NCBI GenBank assembly: GCA_025463515.1
Contig: JAODAQ010000035.1
Span: 1-64,000, forward strand
Source of the DNA: Rhodoglobus sp.
Lineage (GTDB): Bacteria; Actinomycetota; Actinomycetes; Actinomycetales; Microbacteriaceae
DNA length: 64,000 nucleotides
Reading direction: 5' to 3'
In this document: piece after piece, positions 16,554 to 25,626 of the stretch
Numbering within the stretch: the first letter of the stretch is position 1
How the letters are laid out: each line of letters starts with the position of its first letter
Notes under the pieces: generated by a model
What the model saw: only the letters and a program-made list of their open reading frames with translations
What the model was told of the DNA's origin: nothing
The model's database searches: none
Made by a program: the position numbers and the translations under genes

Positions 16554-17859
16554 GCGAGCGCCCCGTCTCGAACACGACGGCCTCCCAGGCCGCCGCGTGG
16601 TCGTCATCCGCCCGCACGGGCACGACGAGCCACCCCGCGTCAGCGAGGCGCTCCCCCACGCCCGAGGGCGCGCGGTCCACGCCGAACGACCGGTTGATCA
16701 CGTCGACGGATGACACGTTCTGCACCATGAACACGACCGAGACGTCGCCCTCCCGCCCCTGACCCGCGAGCCAGTCGAGGGTTGCCGCGTCCGGGCTCCC
16801 GACGATCGCGATAGTGGGACCGCCGCGGCGCGTGCGCGGCTCCGCGTGCTCGTGGTCGTCGACGAGGCCGAACGACGCGAGCCCGACGAGGAACTCCTCC
16901 TCGCCCCACACCCGACGGCCCTTGCGCCCGAGGGCGGCGAGCTGCGCCGGCCCGGTCTCGACGATGCGCACGAGGAATCCGGATCTGCGCAGGTGCACGG
17001 CCACCGAGCCGAGCATGCGCACCACCCACTCGAACGACTCGCTCTCGGCGCCGTCCGGGTCGTCGCCCTCGCCCGAGGCGTCGCGGTAGCCGCTGCGCCT
17101 CGTGTCGACGATGATGCGCGCCTCAGGGAGGCTGCGCTGCTCCTCCTGCCGCACCATGAGGTCGCCGTGCCGGGCGGTCGCGCGCCAGTGCACGCGGCGC
17201 ATCGCGTCGCCAGAGCGGTACTCCCGCGTGATCGTGTCGTCCTCATCGCCGGACGATCGCCGCTGCACGAGCCGCGACTCGCCGTCGCCCGCGGTGGTGC
17301 TGAGCCCCGTGGCGGGCAGGGCGACGACCTCCGGCGTCACGACTATCGGCTGCGGCTGCCCGGTGGTGAGCGAGCTCGACGCGAGGCCGAACGCATCGGT
17401 CACGTCGACGCCGAGCGGCCCGATCGAGAAGACCCCGCGGCGCGGCGGGCGCAGCTCGTAGCGGAGCTCGGCGGAGTTCCCCCGCGCCGAGAAGCGTGCA
17501 CCGCGGGGCTGGAGGGCCGGCAGGTCTGCGTCGGGGGTGCGCCCCGGGCGCCACGGCAGGGTGTCCCGCCAGCGGGAGCGCGTGCTGCGCCGGTACGCCT
17601 GGTTGCGCACGTGCATGGCCACGGATGCCGCGGCCCCCGCCTCGAGGATGTGCGGGCTGAACGTGCGGGTGACCGAGAGCCGGGGCCGCGCGAGCCACAC
17701 GAGCGCGAGCGCGCCGACGGGCAGCGCGACGAGCAGGATCGCGACGTAGAGCAGTTCGCGCAGGCCGAGCGAGTACGCGAAGACCGACGCCAGCAGGGAC
17801 GCGCAGAGGAACACGACCCCGCGCCGGGTGAATCCGACGCGCACCGGCCGCTGCGACAT
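16540..17859 (-). CDS. DUF58 domain protein
   Basis: The 439-residue protein starts with two membrane helices (VVFLCASLLASVFAYSLG and LLYVAILLVALPVGALALV) and has the DUF58 core motif REYRSGDAMRRVHWRATAR near residues 205-225, followed by a von Willebrand-A-like fold. It lies between the MoxR ATPase and the transglutaminase gene, 12 nt after the former. DUF58 proteins are usual partners of MoxR ATPases. Confidence 0.92.
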   Translation of the reverse strand: MSQRPVRVGFTRRGVVFLCASLLASVFAYSLGLRELLYVAILLVALPVGALALVWLARPRLSVTRTFSPHILEAGAAASVAMHVRNQAYRRSTRSRWRDTLPWRPGRTPDADLPALQPRGARFSARGNSAELRYELRPPRRGVFSIGPLGVDVTDAFGLASSSLTTGQPQPIVVTPEVVALPATGLSTTAGDGESRLVQRRSSGDEDDTITREYRSGDAMRRVHWRATARHGDLMVRQEEQRSLPEARIIVDTRRSGYRDASGEGDDPDGAESESFEWVVRMLGSVAVHLRRSGFLVRIVETGPAQLAALGRKGRRVWGEEEFLVGLASFGLVDDHEHAEPRTRRGGPTIAIVGSPDAATLDWLAGQGREGDVSVVFMVQNVSSVDVINRSFGVDRAPSGVGERLADAGWLVVPVRADDDHAAAWEAVVFETGRSRAGN

Positions 17860-17871
17860 GGTCCCGGGCGC

Positions 17872-18879
<1,008 letters not shown>

Positions 18880-18936
18880 GCTATGAGTCTGCCACGGGTA
18901 ACGAACGGGTCACGCTGGGAATTACCTGCGGATACC

Positions 18937-19296
18937 TCAGGGCTTGGGGTCCTCGGAGCGCTTCGCCTTCAACTGCGCCTCCAGCCGGCGGATCTCAGCC
19001 TGCTTCTCGTGGTACTCGATCTCCCGTTCGACGGCGGCCAGATCGTCCTCGGTGCTCGACCCCTGCGGGAGGCTCTCGCGCCGCCTCGGGTCGCCGAAGC
19101 TGCCGTGGTCGACCGGCGCCGTGCGCTCCTTGCCGAGCACGAACCAGAGGATCGAGCCGATCAGCGGCAGGAACACGATGAGCAGCACCCACGCGACCTT
19201 CGGCAGGTAGCGGATTCGCCAGTTGTCGGAGGTGACGGCGTCGACGATGGCGAAGATCATGACCGCGAGCAGCAGGAGCGAGAGGATCTGGGCCAT
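18937..19296 (-). CDS. Small membrane protein with PLDc_N-like domain
   Basis: The 119-residue protein has two membrane helices (ILSLLLLAVMIFAIVDAV and VAWVLLIVFLPLIGSILWFVLG) in the pattern of the PLDc_N (cardiolipin-synthase N-terminal) domain, then a charged helical tail with AAVEREIEYHEKQAEIRRLE. No catalytic domain follows. The start ATG at 19296 is 6 nt from a TATGGT -10 box. It is divergent from cofD with only 30 nt between the starts. Role unknown. Confidence 0.82.
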   Translation of the reverse strand: MAQILSLLLLAVMIFAIVDAVTSDNWRIRYLPKVAWVLLIVFLPLIGSILWFVLGKERTAPVDHGSFGDPRRRESLPQGSSTEDDLAAVEREIEYHEKQAEIRRLEAQLKAKRSEDPKP

Positions 19297-19302
19297 GCTC
19301 CG

Positions 19303-19320
19303 ACCATACAGAGCTACGGT
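19303..19320. promoter_or_regulatory. Divergent leaderless promoter pair of the PLDc_N-like gene and cofD
   Basis: TATGGT on the minus strand (19303-19308) lies 6 nt before the ATG at 19296. TACGGT on the plus strand (19315-19320) lies 6 nt before the GTG at 19327. Neither start has a Shine-Dalgarno sequence. Confidence 0.5.
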
Positions 19321-19326
19321 TGAGCA

Positions 19327-20286
19327 GTGAAAGTAGTTGTTCTCTCCGGCGGCGTTGGTGGGGGCCGTTTCCTCCTCGGGGTGCGGGAGTATTTCGGCGG
19401 CACTGACGCGGAGATCACCGCGATCGTCAACGTCGGCGACGACATGTGGCTCACGGGCGTGCGCATCGCACCGGACCTCGACTCGATCATGTACTCGCTC
19501 GCCGGCGTGAACGACACCGAGCGCGGCTGGGGGCGGGCGGGCGAGAGCGAGCGGGTGAGCGCCGAACTGCGCGCGTACGGCGTCGGCTGGCCGTGGTTCA
19601 CGCTCGGCGACCTCGACCTGGGCACCCATCTCACGCGCACCCACTACCTCCGCGAGGGGCTCGGGCTCGCCGAGGCCACCCGCCGGATCACGGCGCGCTG
19701 GCCGCTCGGCGTCACCCTGCTGCCCGCCACCGACGCCGAGGTGGAGACGCAGGTCGTCACCGCCGAGGGCATCATGCACTTCCAGGAGTGGTGGACGCGC
19801 CATCGCGCCGCAATCCCCGCCCTCGGGTTCGAGTACCGCGGTGCCCCGGATTCGCAGCCCGCCCCGGGAGTGCTCGAGGCGATCGCCGGTGCCGACCTGA
19901 TCCTCATCGCGCCCTCCAACCCCGTGGTGTCGATCGCGCCGATCCTCGCGATCCCGGGCGTGCGCGAGGCGATCCGGGGTGCCTCGGCGCCGGTAGTGGG
20001 AATCTCCCCCATCATCGCGGGAGCCGTGGTCCGCGGCATGGCCGAGGCGTGCCTCACCGCGATCGGCGTCGAGACGAGCGCCTCGGCGGTGGCGCTGCAC
20101 TACGGGTCACGGGCGAGCGGGGGCATCCTCGACGCCTGGCTCGTCGACTCGGTGGACGCGGGTGTGGTCGACGTGATCGAGGGCGCGGGCATCCGGGCCG
20201 TTGCTGTTCCGCTGTGGATGACCGACCCGGCGACGACCGCGGAGATCGTGCGCGCGGCTATCGCGGTGGCTGCCGAACCAGTCTGA
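19327..20286 (+). CDS. cofD: 2-phospho-L-lactate transferase-type F420-0 synthase (CofD/FbiA)
   Basis: CofD joins the deazaflavin FO to a phospholactate-like or phosphoenolpyruvate-derived donor, making (dehydro-)F420-0. The 319-residue protein opens with VVVLSGGVGGGRFLLGV, the family glycine loop. It continues with IVNVGDDMWLTGVRIAPDLDSIMYSLAG and has the donor/phosphate-binding IAPSNPVVSIAPIL at about residues 195-208. It faces the cofC-cofE operon and overlaps the 3' end of cofC by 29 nt. Confidence 0.95.
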   Translation: MKVVVLSGGVGGGRFLLGVREYFGGTDAEITAIVNVGDDMWLTGVRIAPDLDSIMYSLAGVNDTERGWGRAGESERVSAELRAYGVGWPWFTLGDLDLGTHLTRTHYLREGLGLAEATRRITARWPLGVTLLPATDAEVETQVVTAEGIMHFQEWWTRHRAAIPALGFEYRGAPDSQPAPGVLEAIAGADLILIAPSNPVVSIAPILAIPGVREAIRGASAPVVGISPIIAGAVVRGMAEACLTAIGVETSASAVALHYGSRASGGILDAWLVDSVDAGVVDVIEGAGIRAVAVPLWMTDPATTAEIVRAAIAVAAEPV

Positions 20287-20836
20287 GGGTGCGCGCGCCC
20301 AGCCGCTCTCGCGGGATCGCGGCGAGCGCCGCGGGCGAGTCGACGTCGAGGCGGAGCCCGCTCGTCACCGGCAGGTCGAGCTCGCGGTAGCCCAGTGCGA
20401 GGTGCGCCCGGCGCGAGTCCGCGCCGAAGGCCGGGACGCGGCCCGTGATGAGAGACGTGCCGGTGCCCTCCGCATCGGGAACCATGATGCCCTCCTGCAA
20501 GGCGGCCTCGAGCTCCTCCGGCCGCAGCGCGGGGAGGTCGGCCAGCAGGACGGCCGCTGGGCCCTCGATGGTCGCGAGCGCGCGGCGGATCGCGCCGTTG
20601 AGGCCGTCGCCGGGCTCCTCCGCCATCACGGATGCCCCGAGCTGCAGGAAGGCGGAGGAGAGGCCGTCTCCGCCGATCACCAGGACCGGGGCCACCCGCA
20701 CCGCCGCCTCGACGGTGTCGAGCGCCATCGCCTCTGCCAGCTGAAGCCTGCGGCCGGGATCCCCTCCCAATCGCGACTTCGACTCCGGCGTGCCCTTGAC
20801 CGGCACGACTACCGTCCAGCTACTGCTGGGCGGCAT
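20258..20836 (-). CDS. cofC: 2-phospho-L-lactate/phosphoenolpyruvate guanylyltransferase (CofC/FbiD)
   Basis: This nucleotidyltransferase activates phospholactate or PEP with GTP to make the substrate of CofD. From the ATG at 20836 ([15 protein letters not shown]) it has 192 residues: the N-terminal [16 protein letters not shown] nucleotide loop, [14 protein letters not shown] metal site and [11 protein letters not shown] near residue 130. It overlaps cofE by 17 nt on the same strand, and convergently overlaps cofD. Confidence 0.9.
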   Translation of the reverse strand: MPPSSSWTVVVPVKGTPESKSRLGGDPGRRLQLAEAMALDTVEAAVRVAPVLVIGGDGLSSAFLQLGASVMAEEPGDGLNGAIRRALATIEGPAAVLLADLPALRPEELEAALQEGIMVPDAEGTGTSLITGRVPAFGADSRRAHLALGYRELDLPVTSGLRLDVDSPAALAAIPRERLGARTLRLVRQPPR

Positions 20837-21578
20837 GCAGCCCCGCCCGGTAGCCCTCGTCCCAGGCCTCCTGGGTGCCGAGCCGGAACATGTCCTCCGC
20901 CGCGGGCCGCACCAGGGCGCGAGCGCCGGGCTGGTCGAGGTCCGCGACGACGTGACCGAGCCCGCGGACGATCGCCACCGGCAGCCCACCGGCCTTGCCC
21001 TTGACGAGGTCGGCGGCCGCCGCGATCTCGTCCGCGGTCGCTGCGACCGTGACATCCAGCCGCCGGCCGTTCGCGTCGTTCGTGCCGCGCAGGTCGTCGA
21101 GCACCCGGATGCCCGCAGCCCCGATCGCGACATCGGTCTGCCCTTGGCGCCACGGCCGGCCGAGGGTGTCGGAGACCACGACGCCGACCCGCACCCCGAA
21201 CCGCTCGCGGAGCGCGGCGCACAGGGCGCGGGCGCTCGCGTCGGGGTCTTCGGGCAGGAGCAGCACGTGGCCGTCGGGGGTGTTGCTCGAGTCGACGCCG
21301 GCGGCCGCGAGCACGATGCCGAGGCGGTTCTCCACGATGCGCGTCACTCCGCCCGGGTGGACTCGGGATGCCACGACCCGCACGGTCTCGGCGGTGATCG
21401 CCTCCTCGCGGTCCTCGGCGACGAGGAGCCGCCCCTCGGCCTTGCTCACGATCTTCGACGTGACCGCGAGGATGTCGCCGTCAACCAGGTCGCCCGCGAC
21501 CGCGTCGCTGATGATCGCGACGAGGTCGTCGCCCGCAACAAACTCGGGCAGCCCCTCCACCGCCCAGACCGTGAGCAC
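20820..21578 (-). CDS. cofE: Coenzyme F420-0:L-glutamate ligase (CofE, stand-alone)
   Basis: CofE adds the gamma-linked glutamate tail to F420-0. The GTG at 21578 shares one base with the upstream stop (TAGTG) and gives 252 residues. Motifs are [18 protein letters not shown] (about residues 33-50), [21 protein letters not shown] (about 135-155) and the ending region [18 protein letters not shown]. Mycobacterial FbiB carries an extra C-terminal flavin domain that reduces dehydro-F420-0; that domain is absent here. Confidence 0.94.
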   Translation of the reverse strand: MLTVWAVEGLPEFVAGDDLVAIISDAVAGDLVDGDILAVTSKIVSKAEGRLLVAEDREEAITAETVRVVASRVHPGGVTRIVENRLGIVLAAAGVDSSNTPDGHVLLLPEDPDASARALCAALRERFGVRVGVVVSDTLGRPWRQGQTDVAIGAAGIRVLDDLRGTNDANGRRLDVTVAATADEIAAAADLVKGKAGGLPVAIVRGLGHVVADLDQPGARALVRPAAEDMFRLGTQEAWDEGYRAGLHAAQQ

Positions 21579-22579
21579 TAGCGCACCAGTTTCGGCAGGA
21601 CATCCCGGGAGAACACGTCGATCCACTCCTTCTGGTTGCGGCCAGCGTTGTGCAGGTAGACCCGGTCGAAACCGAGGTCGAGGAACTCCTGGATGCGCGC
21701 GCGGTGCCTGTCGGGATCGGCGGAGACGAGCATCCGGCCCTCGAAGTCCTCAGGGCGCACCAGCCGTGCCAGCTGCTCGAGCTCGAACGGCGAGCGCACG
21801 TCGCTCTTCGAGAAGCGCATCGCGCCGTTCGGCCACTCGGCGAGTGCGCTCGCCATGGCCTCCTCGTCGGTCGGGGCCCAGCTCAGGTTGAGCCGCAGCA
21901 CGCGCGTGAGGCTCGCGGGGTTTCGGCCCGACTCGCGCGCACCCTCCGCGAAGCGCTGCAGCAGCGGCGCGATCTTGTCGAGCGGCGCACCCTCGGTGAT
22001 GAGCCCGTCGACGGTGCGGCCCGCGCGCTTGGCCGCAACAGGGCCGGATGCCGCGACCAGGATCTCGGGAGCGACGGCCGGCATCGTCCACAGCCGGGTG
22101 GACTCGAGCCGGTAGAACTGCCCCTCGTGGCGCACATCGCGGCCCGCCAGACCGGACGCGAACAGCTTCTTGATGATGTCGACGGCCTCGAACATCCGGT
22201 TGATCCGCTCGGGCGCCTCGGGCCAGTACTGCCCGACGACGTGCTCGCTGAGCGCCTCGCCACTGCCCAGGCCCAGCCAGTGCCGGCCCGGGTACATCGC
22301 GCCGAGCGTCGCGCTCGCCTGCGCGACGGTGGCGGGGTGCCACCGGAACGTGGGCGTCGTGACGCCGGTGCCGAGGTCGCCGGTGGTGACCTGCCCGAGC
22401 GCGCTGAGGACGTTCCAGACGAAGGACGCCTCGCCCTGGTGCGGGAGCCAGGGCTGGAAGTGGTCCGTGGCCATGACCCCGCGGAATCCCCTTGATTCGG
22501 CGTACTGGGCGAGGTCGATGGCCTCCAGTGGCGGGAACCGCTCGAGCATCGCGGCGTAGCCGATGTGCGGGAGGGTCAT
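21578..22579 (-). CDS. F420-dependent glucose-6-phosphate dehydrogenase family enzyme (LLM)
   Basis: The 333-residue LLM protein keeps the signature residues of F420-dependent glucose-6-phosphate dehydrogenase: [10 protein letters not shown] with the catalytic-type His at about residue 40 and Trp at 44, [12 protein letters not shown] with the Glu near 108, and [22 protein letters not shown] reduces F420 with glucose-6-phosphate. It leads the operon fgd-cofE-cofC, which supports a role in F420H2 supply. Identity within the family is limited enough that another sugar or alcohol substrate remains possible. Confidence 0.85.
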   Translation of the reverse strand: MTLPHIGYAAMLERFPPLEAIDLAQYAESRGFRGVMATDHFQPWLPHQGEASFVWNVLSALGQVTTGDLGTGVTTPTFRWHPATVAQASATLGAMYPGRHWLGLGSGEALSEHVVGQYWPEAPERINRMFEAVDIIKKLFASGLAGRDVRHEGQFYRLESTRLWTMPAVAPEILVAASGPVAAKRAGRTVDGLITEGAPLDKIAPLLQRFAEGARESGRNPASLTRVLRLNLSWAPTDEEAMASALAEWPNGAMRFSKSDVRSPFELEQLARLVRPEDFEGRMLVSADPDRHRARIQEFLDLGFDRVYLHNAGRNQKEWIDVFSRDVLPKLVR

Positions 22580-22610
22580 GGATACATTCTCGCGCGTTGC
22601 GGCCTCGCTT

Positions 22611-23279
22611 TTATTCGGCCTGCCCGTTCGTCAGCTGCGCGTAGATCGCGGCCGAGGCGGCGATGAGGAGGTTGGCGTCCTCGTCGGTGTCGGTCTTGGC
22701 CTGCACCGCGACGGCGAGGTTGCCCTCGCGCACGATGTAGGTGCGGATGGTGAGGAGCTGGTTGTCCACTCCCGCGACGGTGTCGAGCCGGAAGCCCTTG
22801 CTGTCGTCGGCCGCCTCAGAGACGGTCACCTCGACCTGGTCGGTGCCGGCGGTGAATTTCGGGCAGTCCTCGTTGGCCTTCTGGAAGTCGGCGATGAACT
22901 TCTGCGCTGCGCTGTCGCTCGCGAAAAGGCGGGCCTTGACGCCGATGACGGTCTTGCCGGAGGTCAGGTTGGGGAGGGCGTAGAAGGTGTCGGCGCTGTC
23001 CTTGTCCTGGTCGGTAAGGATCAGCAGCCGCGCGGCATTCGCGCACTCGGCGGGCTTGATGCCGGCGGCGCCGTCGGTGACGCCCGCGACGTAGTTCTTC
23101 ACGGAGTCGGTCGCGATCGTGTTGCTCGACGGCGTGAGGCTCAGCGACGTGAGGGAGGCCTGGGTCACTTGGCCGAACAGGACGGCTTTCGCGTCGGCAT
23201 CCGTGAACGTCGCCTTGTCGGCCGCGCAGCCGGAGAGCGCGAGGACCGCGAGGAGGGCGACCGCAAGAAGTCTCTTCAT
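22611..23279 (-). CDS. Secreted lipoprotein of unknown function
   Basis: The 222-residue protein has a lipoprotein signal (MKRLLAVALLAVLALSGC). The mature part has two further cysteines (KPAECANAA and NEDCPKF) that could form a disulfide, an arrangement reminiscent of PknH-type extracellular sensor domains, but the likeness is weak. The start ATG has TACCCT 7 nt upstream (23287-23292) and no ribosome site. Confidence 0.8.
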   Translation of the reverse strand: MKRLLAVALLAVLALSGCAADKATFTDADAKAVLFGQVTQASLTSLSLTPSSNTIATDSVKNYVAGVTDGAAGIKPAECANAARLLILTDQDKDSADTFYALPNLTSGKTVIGVKARLFASDSAAQKFIADFQKANEDCPKFTAGTDQVEVTVSEAADDSKGFRLDTVAGVDNQLLTIRTYIVREGNLAVAVQAKTDTDEDANLLIAASAAIYAQLTNGQAE

Positions 23280-23607
23280 GAGCTTGAGGGTAGCGAGTGT
23301 TCGTGGGCGAAGCTGCGAGCGGGGTGGGTGCGGGGCGCGTGCGGGCAGGCGGGGCGGCCAGGCGGGGGCGGGGCGGGGCAGGGCAGGGCGGCAGGGCGGG
23401 GCAGGGCGGCGGGCATCCCCTCGAACTTCCCCAAATGGCTCCTCGCGGGTCTGCGAACAGCCATTTGGGGAAGATCGGTGCGGTGGGGATGGGGATCGGT
23501 GCGGTGGGGTGGGATGGGGATTGGGTGGGATGGGGATTGGGTGGCGGGGTGGGGATCGGTGCGGTGGAGACCGCTGGGGTGGGATGCCCGCCGCCGCCGC
23601 CGCGGGC
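23280..23607. other. Strand-asymmetric low-complexity region (C-rich in the minus-strand RNA) with inverted repeat
   Basis: The plus strand is made of G runs (GGGGCGGGGCAGGGC, and GGGATGGGGATTGGG-like units at about 23480-23560) that could form G-quadruplexes. In RNA from the minus strand, downstream of the hydrolase gene, it is C-rich and G-poor, as in Rho-loading sites. In its middle a 15-bp perfect inverted repeat (CTTCCCCAAATGGCT at 23426-23440, complement at 23459-23473) can form a hairpin. No gene is credible here. Confidence 0.7.
23287..23292 (-). promoter_or_regulatory. Candidate -10 box of the lipoprotein gene (leaderless)
   Basis: TACCCT ends 7 nt before the ATG at 23279. Confidence 0.4.
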
Positions 23608-24405
23608 CTAGCTGTGGTCGACCGCCCAGGCCAGCGCGAAGTCGGCGACCTCTTCCCAGCCCTGCTGGCTCACGATGCGGTGCGTGCGGCCGGCGAACTC
23701 GCGGTAGTCGACCGTCGAGGGGCCGCTGTACTTCTTGACGATCGCCTCGCCGATCGCCGGCGGCACCACGTGGTCGATCTCGCCCGTGATGATCAGCAGC
23801 GGTGCGCGGTCCGGCTTCGCGTAGTCGACATGGCTCGCGCCGTTCTTCTCGTTGAACGCGGCACCGACGCCCTCGAAGAAGACGCGGTTCACGGAGTTGA
23901 TGGCGTCCGACTCCCAGATCGCGTCCGACGCGGCGCGCGACAGGTCGTTGCCGAACGTGAAGTGGAAGTGCGCCTTCGAGATCGGCGAGGCGCCGTTGCG
24001 CGCGAACGGGTTGCGGAGGATCGGGAATCCCGTGCGCAGCGTCGACGGCGGCAGGGTCGTGATGCCGGCGGGCTGGCCGGGCGTCACGCCCACGACAGCG
24101 GAACCGAGCCCGCGATCGGCGAGCATCTGCGCGAACAGGCCGCCGAACGAGTGGCCCATGATGATCGGCTTCTCCGGCAGCGCGCGGATGATGGCCTCGT
24201 AGTGGTCGACGATGTCCTTGATGCCGATGCCCTTGAGCGCGCTCGGGTCGCGGCGGATGTCCTGCGGGGTTCGGTCCCCCACTCCGGGCCAGCCGGGAAC
24301 GATGACGTCGTGGCCGGCGGCACGGAACCGCTCGGCCCAGGTGTCCCAGCTCTTGGGGGTCATCCAGAGACCGTGGATGAGGACGATGGTCGGCTTTGCA
24401 GACAT
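23608..24405 (-). CDS. Alpha/beta hydrolase
   Basis: From the ATG at 24405 (MSAKPTIVLIHGLWMTP), preceded by AGGAAGAAG, the protein has 265 residues. It has the oxyanion-hole IHGLW, the nucleophile elbow MGHSFGG (Ser about residue 96), the acid in TGEIDHVVP and the His in GRTHRIVSQ. The substrate is unknown. It is divergent from a TetR gene, and two AGAACG-type palindromes lie between them, so it is probably the repressor's target. Confidence 0.9.
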   Translation of the reverse strand: MSAKPTIVLIHGLWMTPKSWDTWAERFRAAGHDVIVPGWPGVGDRTPQDIRRDPSALKGIGIKDIVDHYEAIIRALPEKPIIMGHSFGGLFAQMLADRGLGSAVVGVTPGQPAGITTLPPSTLRTGFPILRNPFARNGASPISKAHFHFTFGNDLSRAASDAIWESDAINSVNRVFFEGVGAAFNEKNGASHVDYAKPDRAPLLIITGEIDHVVPPAIGEAIVKKYSGPSTVDYREFAGRTHRIVSQQGWEEVADFALAWAVDHS

Positions 24406-24434
24406 GGGATTCTTCTTCCTGGAGTTTGACAGAT

Positions 24435-24448
24435 AGAACGTTCGTTCT
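24435..24448. promoter_or_regulatory. TetR operator 1 (AGAACG-TT-CGTTCT)
   Basis: The half sites AGAACG and CGTTCT are perfectly inverted around TT. It overlies the expected promoter of the hydrolase gene (TATCTG nearby on the minus strand). Confidence 0.7.
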
Positions 24449-24497
24449 TGCAATGAGAATGGCATGCCGGATGCCCGTTGTCAACACAGAAGGAGAA

Positions 24498-24515
24498 AGA
24501 ACGTTCTGCTACCAT
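24498..24515 (+). promoter_or_regulatory. TetR operator 2 (AGAACGTTCT) and -10 box of the TetR gene
   Basis: AGAACGTTCT (24498-24507) repeats the half sites of operator 1. TACCAT (24510-24515) follows and lies 6 nt before the ATG at 24522, so bound repressor would cover the promoter of its own, apparently leaderless, gene. Confidence 0.65.
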
Positions 24516-24521
24516 CGAGAT

Positions 24522-25097
24522 ATGGTCGACACCGTCACCCGCAAACCCTCGGAGGCACGCCAGCGCCTCCTCGACACGGCCTCGGGCATCTTCTACCGGG
24601 ACGGCATCCACTCCGTGGGCGTCGACCGCGTCATCCTCGAGGCGGGCGTGACCCGCGCGACGTTCTACCGCCACTTCCCCGGCAAGGAGGACCTGGTGCT
24701 GGCCTACCTCCAGGCCGAGGACGACTCGCTACGAGGGCAGTTCGCCGCGGCATCCGGACTGGGCCTCGACCCAGACGGCCTGCTCGAGGCGATCATCCAG
24801 GCGATCGCGGACGACGTCAGCCGCAACCACACGCGCGGGTGCCCGTTCATCAACGCGTCGGCCGAGTACCCGGATGCCCAGAGCCCCGTGCGCCTGACCG
24901 TGGCGTCGCACCGCACGTGGTTCCGCGGGCAGTTGCGCGACGCCCTCGAGGCGGCCGGGCGCGACGACGCCGAGGAGCGTGCCGGCGCGCTCGTGCTGCT
25001 GCGCGACGCCGCGCTCGTGGGGGGCTACCTCGACGGGCCGGACACGATCCGCGCGACGTACCTGCGCACGGCGCGGCAGGTGTCGGGCCTGGGCTAG
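24522..25097 (+). CDS. TetR-family transcriptional regulator
   Basis: The 191-residue protein has the N-terminal helix-turn-helix [26 protein letters not shown] (about residues 37-62) and a ligand domain with [16 protein letters not shown]. The start at 24522 is set by the TACCAT box 6 nt upstream; the longer frame has no similarity. The 3' end overlaps coaD by 4 nt, tail to tail. It likely controls itself and the divergent hydrolase. Confidence 0.93.
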   Translation: MVDTVTRKPSEARQRLLDTASGIFYRDGIHSVGVDRVILEAGVTRATFYRHFPGKEDLVLAYLQAEDDSLRGQFAAASGLGLDPDGLLEAIIQAIADDVSRNHTRGCPFINASAEYPDAQSPVRLTVASHRTWFRGQLRDALEAAGRDDAEERAGALVLLRDAALVGGYLDGPDTIRATYLRTARQVSGLG

Positions 25098-25582
25098 TCG
25101 CGCGGCGACTGCAGGTAGTTCGCGACCGCCGGCGGCACGTACGGGCTCACGTCTCCCCCGAGGGAGGCGACCTGCCGTACGAGCGAGCTGGAGACGTGCG
25201 CGTGCGCGGGGTTGGGCAGCAGGAACACGGTCTCGACACCGGCGAGATCGCGGTTCACGATCGCCATCGGCGTCTCGTACGCCACGTCGATCTGCGACCG
25301 GATGCCCTTCACGAGCACGCTCGCGCCGACATCCGTGCAGTAGTCCACCAGCAGGCCTACGCTCCAGCTCGTGACCTTGATGTTGTCCGGAAGGCCGGCC
25401 TCGCGCACTGCCTGCTCGATGAGCGAGACGCGCTGCGCGATCGGGAGCAGTGCCGTCTTGCCGGGGTTGTGGACCACGAGGACGTGCAGTTCGTCGAAGA
25501 GCCCCGCGGCCCGCTCGATCACGTCGATGTGCCCGAGCGTGATGGGGTCGAACGACCCTGGAACGACGGCGATCCGGTGCAT
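25094..25582 (-). CDS. coaD: Phosphopantetheine adenylyltransferase
   Basis: CoaD makes dephospho-CoA from ATP and phosphopantetheine. The 162-residue protein has the nucleotide loop [19 protein letters not shown] (TxGH at about residues 15-18), [13 protein letters not shown] and a C-terminal [15 protein letters not shown]. The ATG at 25582 has TAGGGT 7 nt upstream. In related genomes coaD commonly adjoins the DUF177-rpmF genes, which here are 22.7 kb away. Confidence 0.96.
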   Translation of the reverse strand: MHRIAVVPGSFDPITLGHIDVIERAAGLFDELHVLVVHNPGKTALLPIAQRVSLIEQAVREAGLPDNIKVTSWSVGLLVDYCTDVGASVLVKGIRSQIDVAYETPMAIVNRDLAGVETVFLLPNPAHAHVSSSLVRQVASLGGDVSPYVPPAVANYLQSPRD

Positions 25583-25589
25583 GGTGCCA

Positions 25590-25595
25590 ACCCTA
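25590..25595 (-). promoter_or_regulatory. Candidate -10 box of coaD (leaderless)
   Basis: TAGGGT ends 7 nt before the coaD ATG; no ribosome site is visible. Confidence 0.4.
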
Positions 25596-25626
25596 CCCGG
25601 CGGAGGTTTCAGGTTAGTTAACTGTG

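Noticed and set aside
22611-23279. PknH-type sensor domain in the lipoprotein
   Set aside because: Only the spacing of two cysteines agrees; the remaining sequence gives no clear support, so it is left as unknown.
25608-25622. AGTTAACT palindrome between coaD and recG as a regulator site
   Set aside because: Only 8 bp and single copy; too short to separate from chance.
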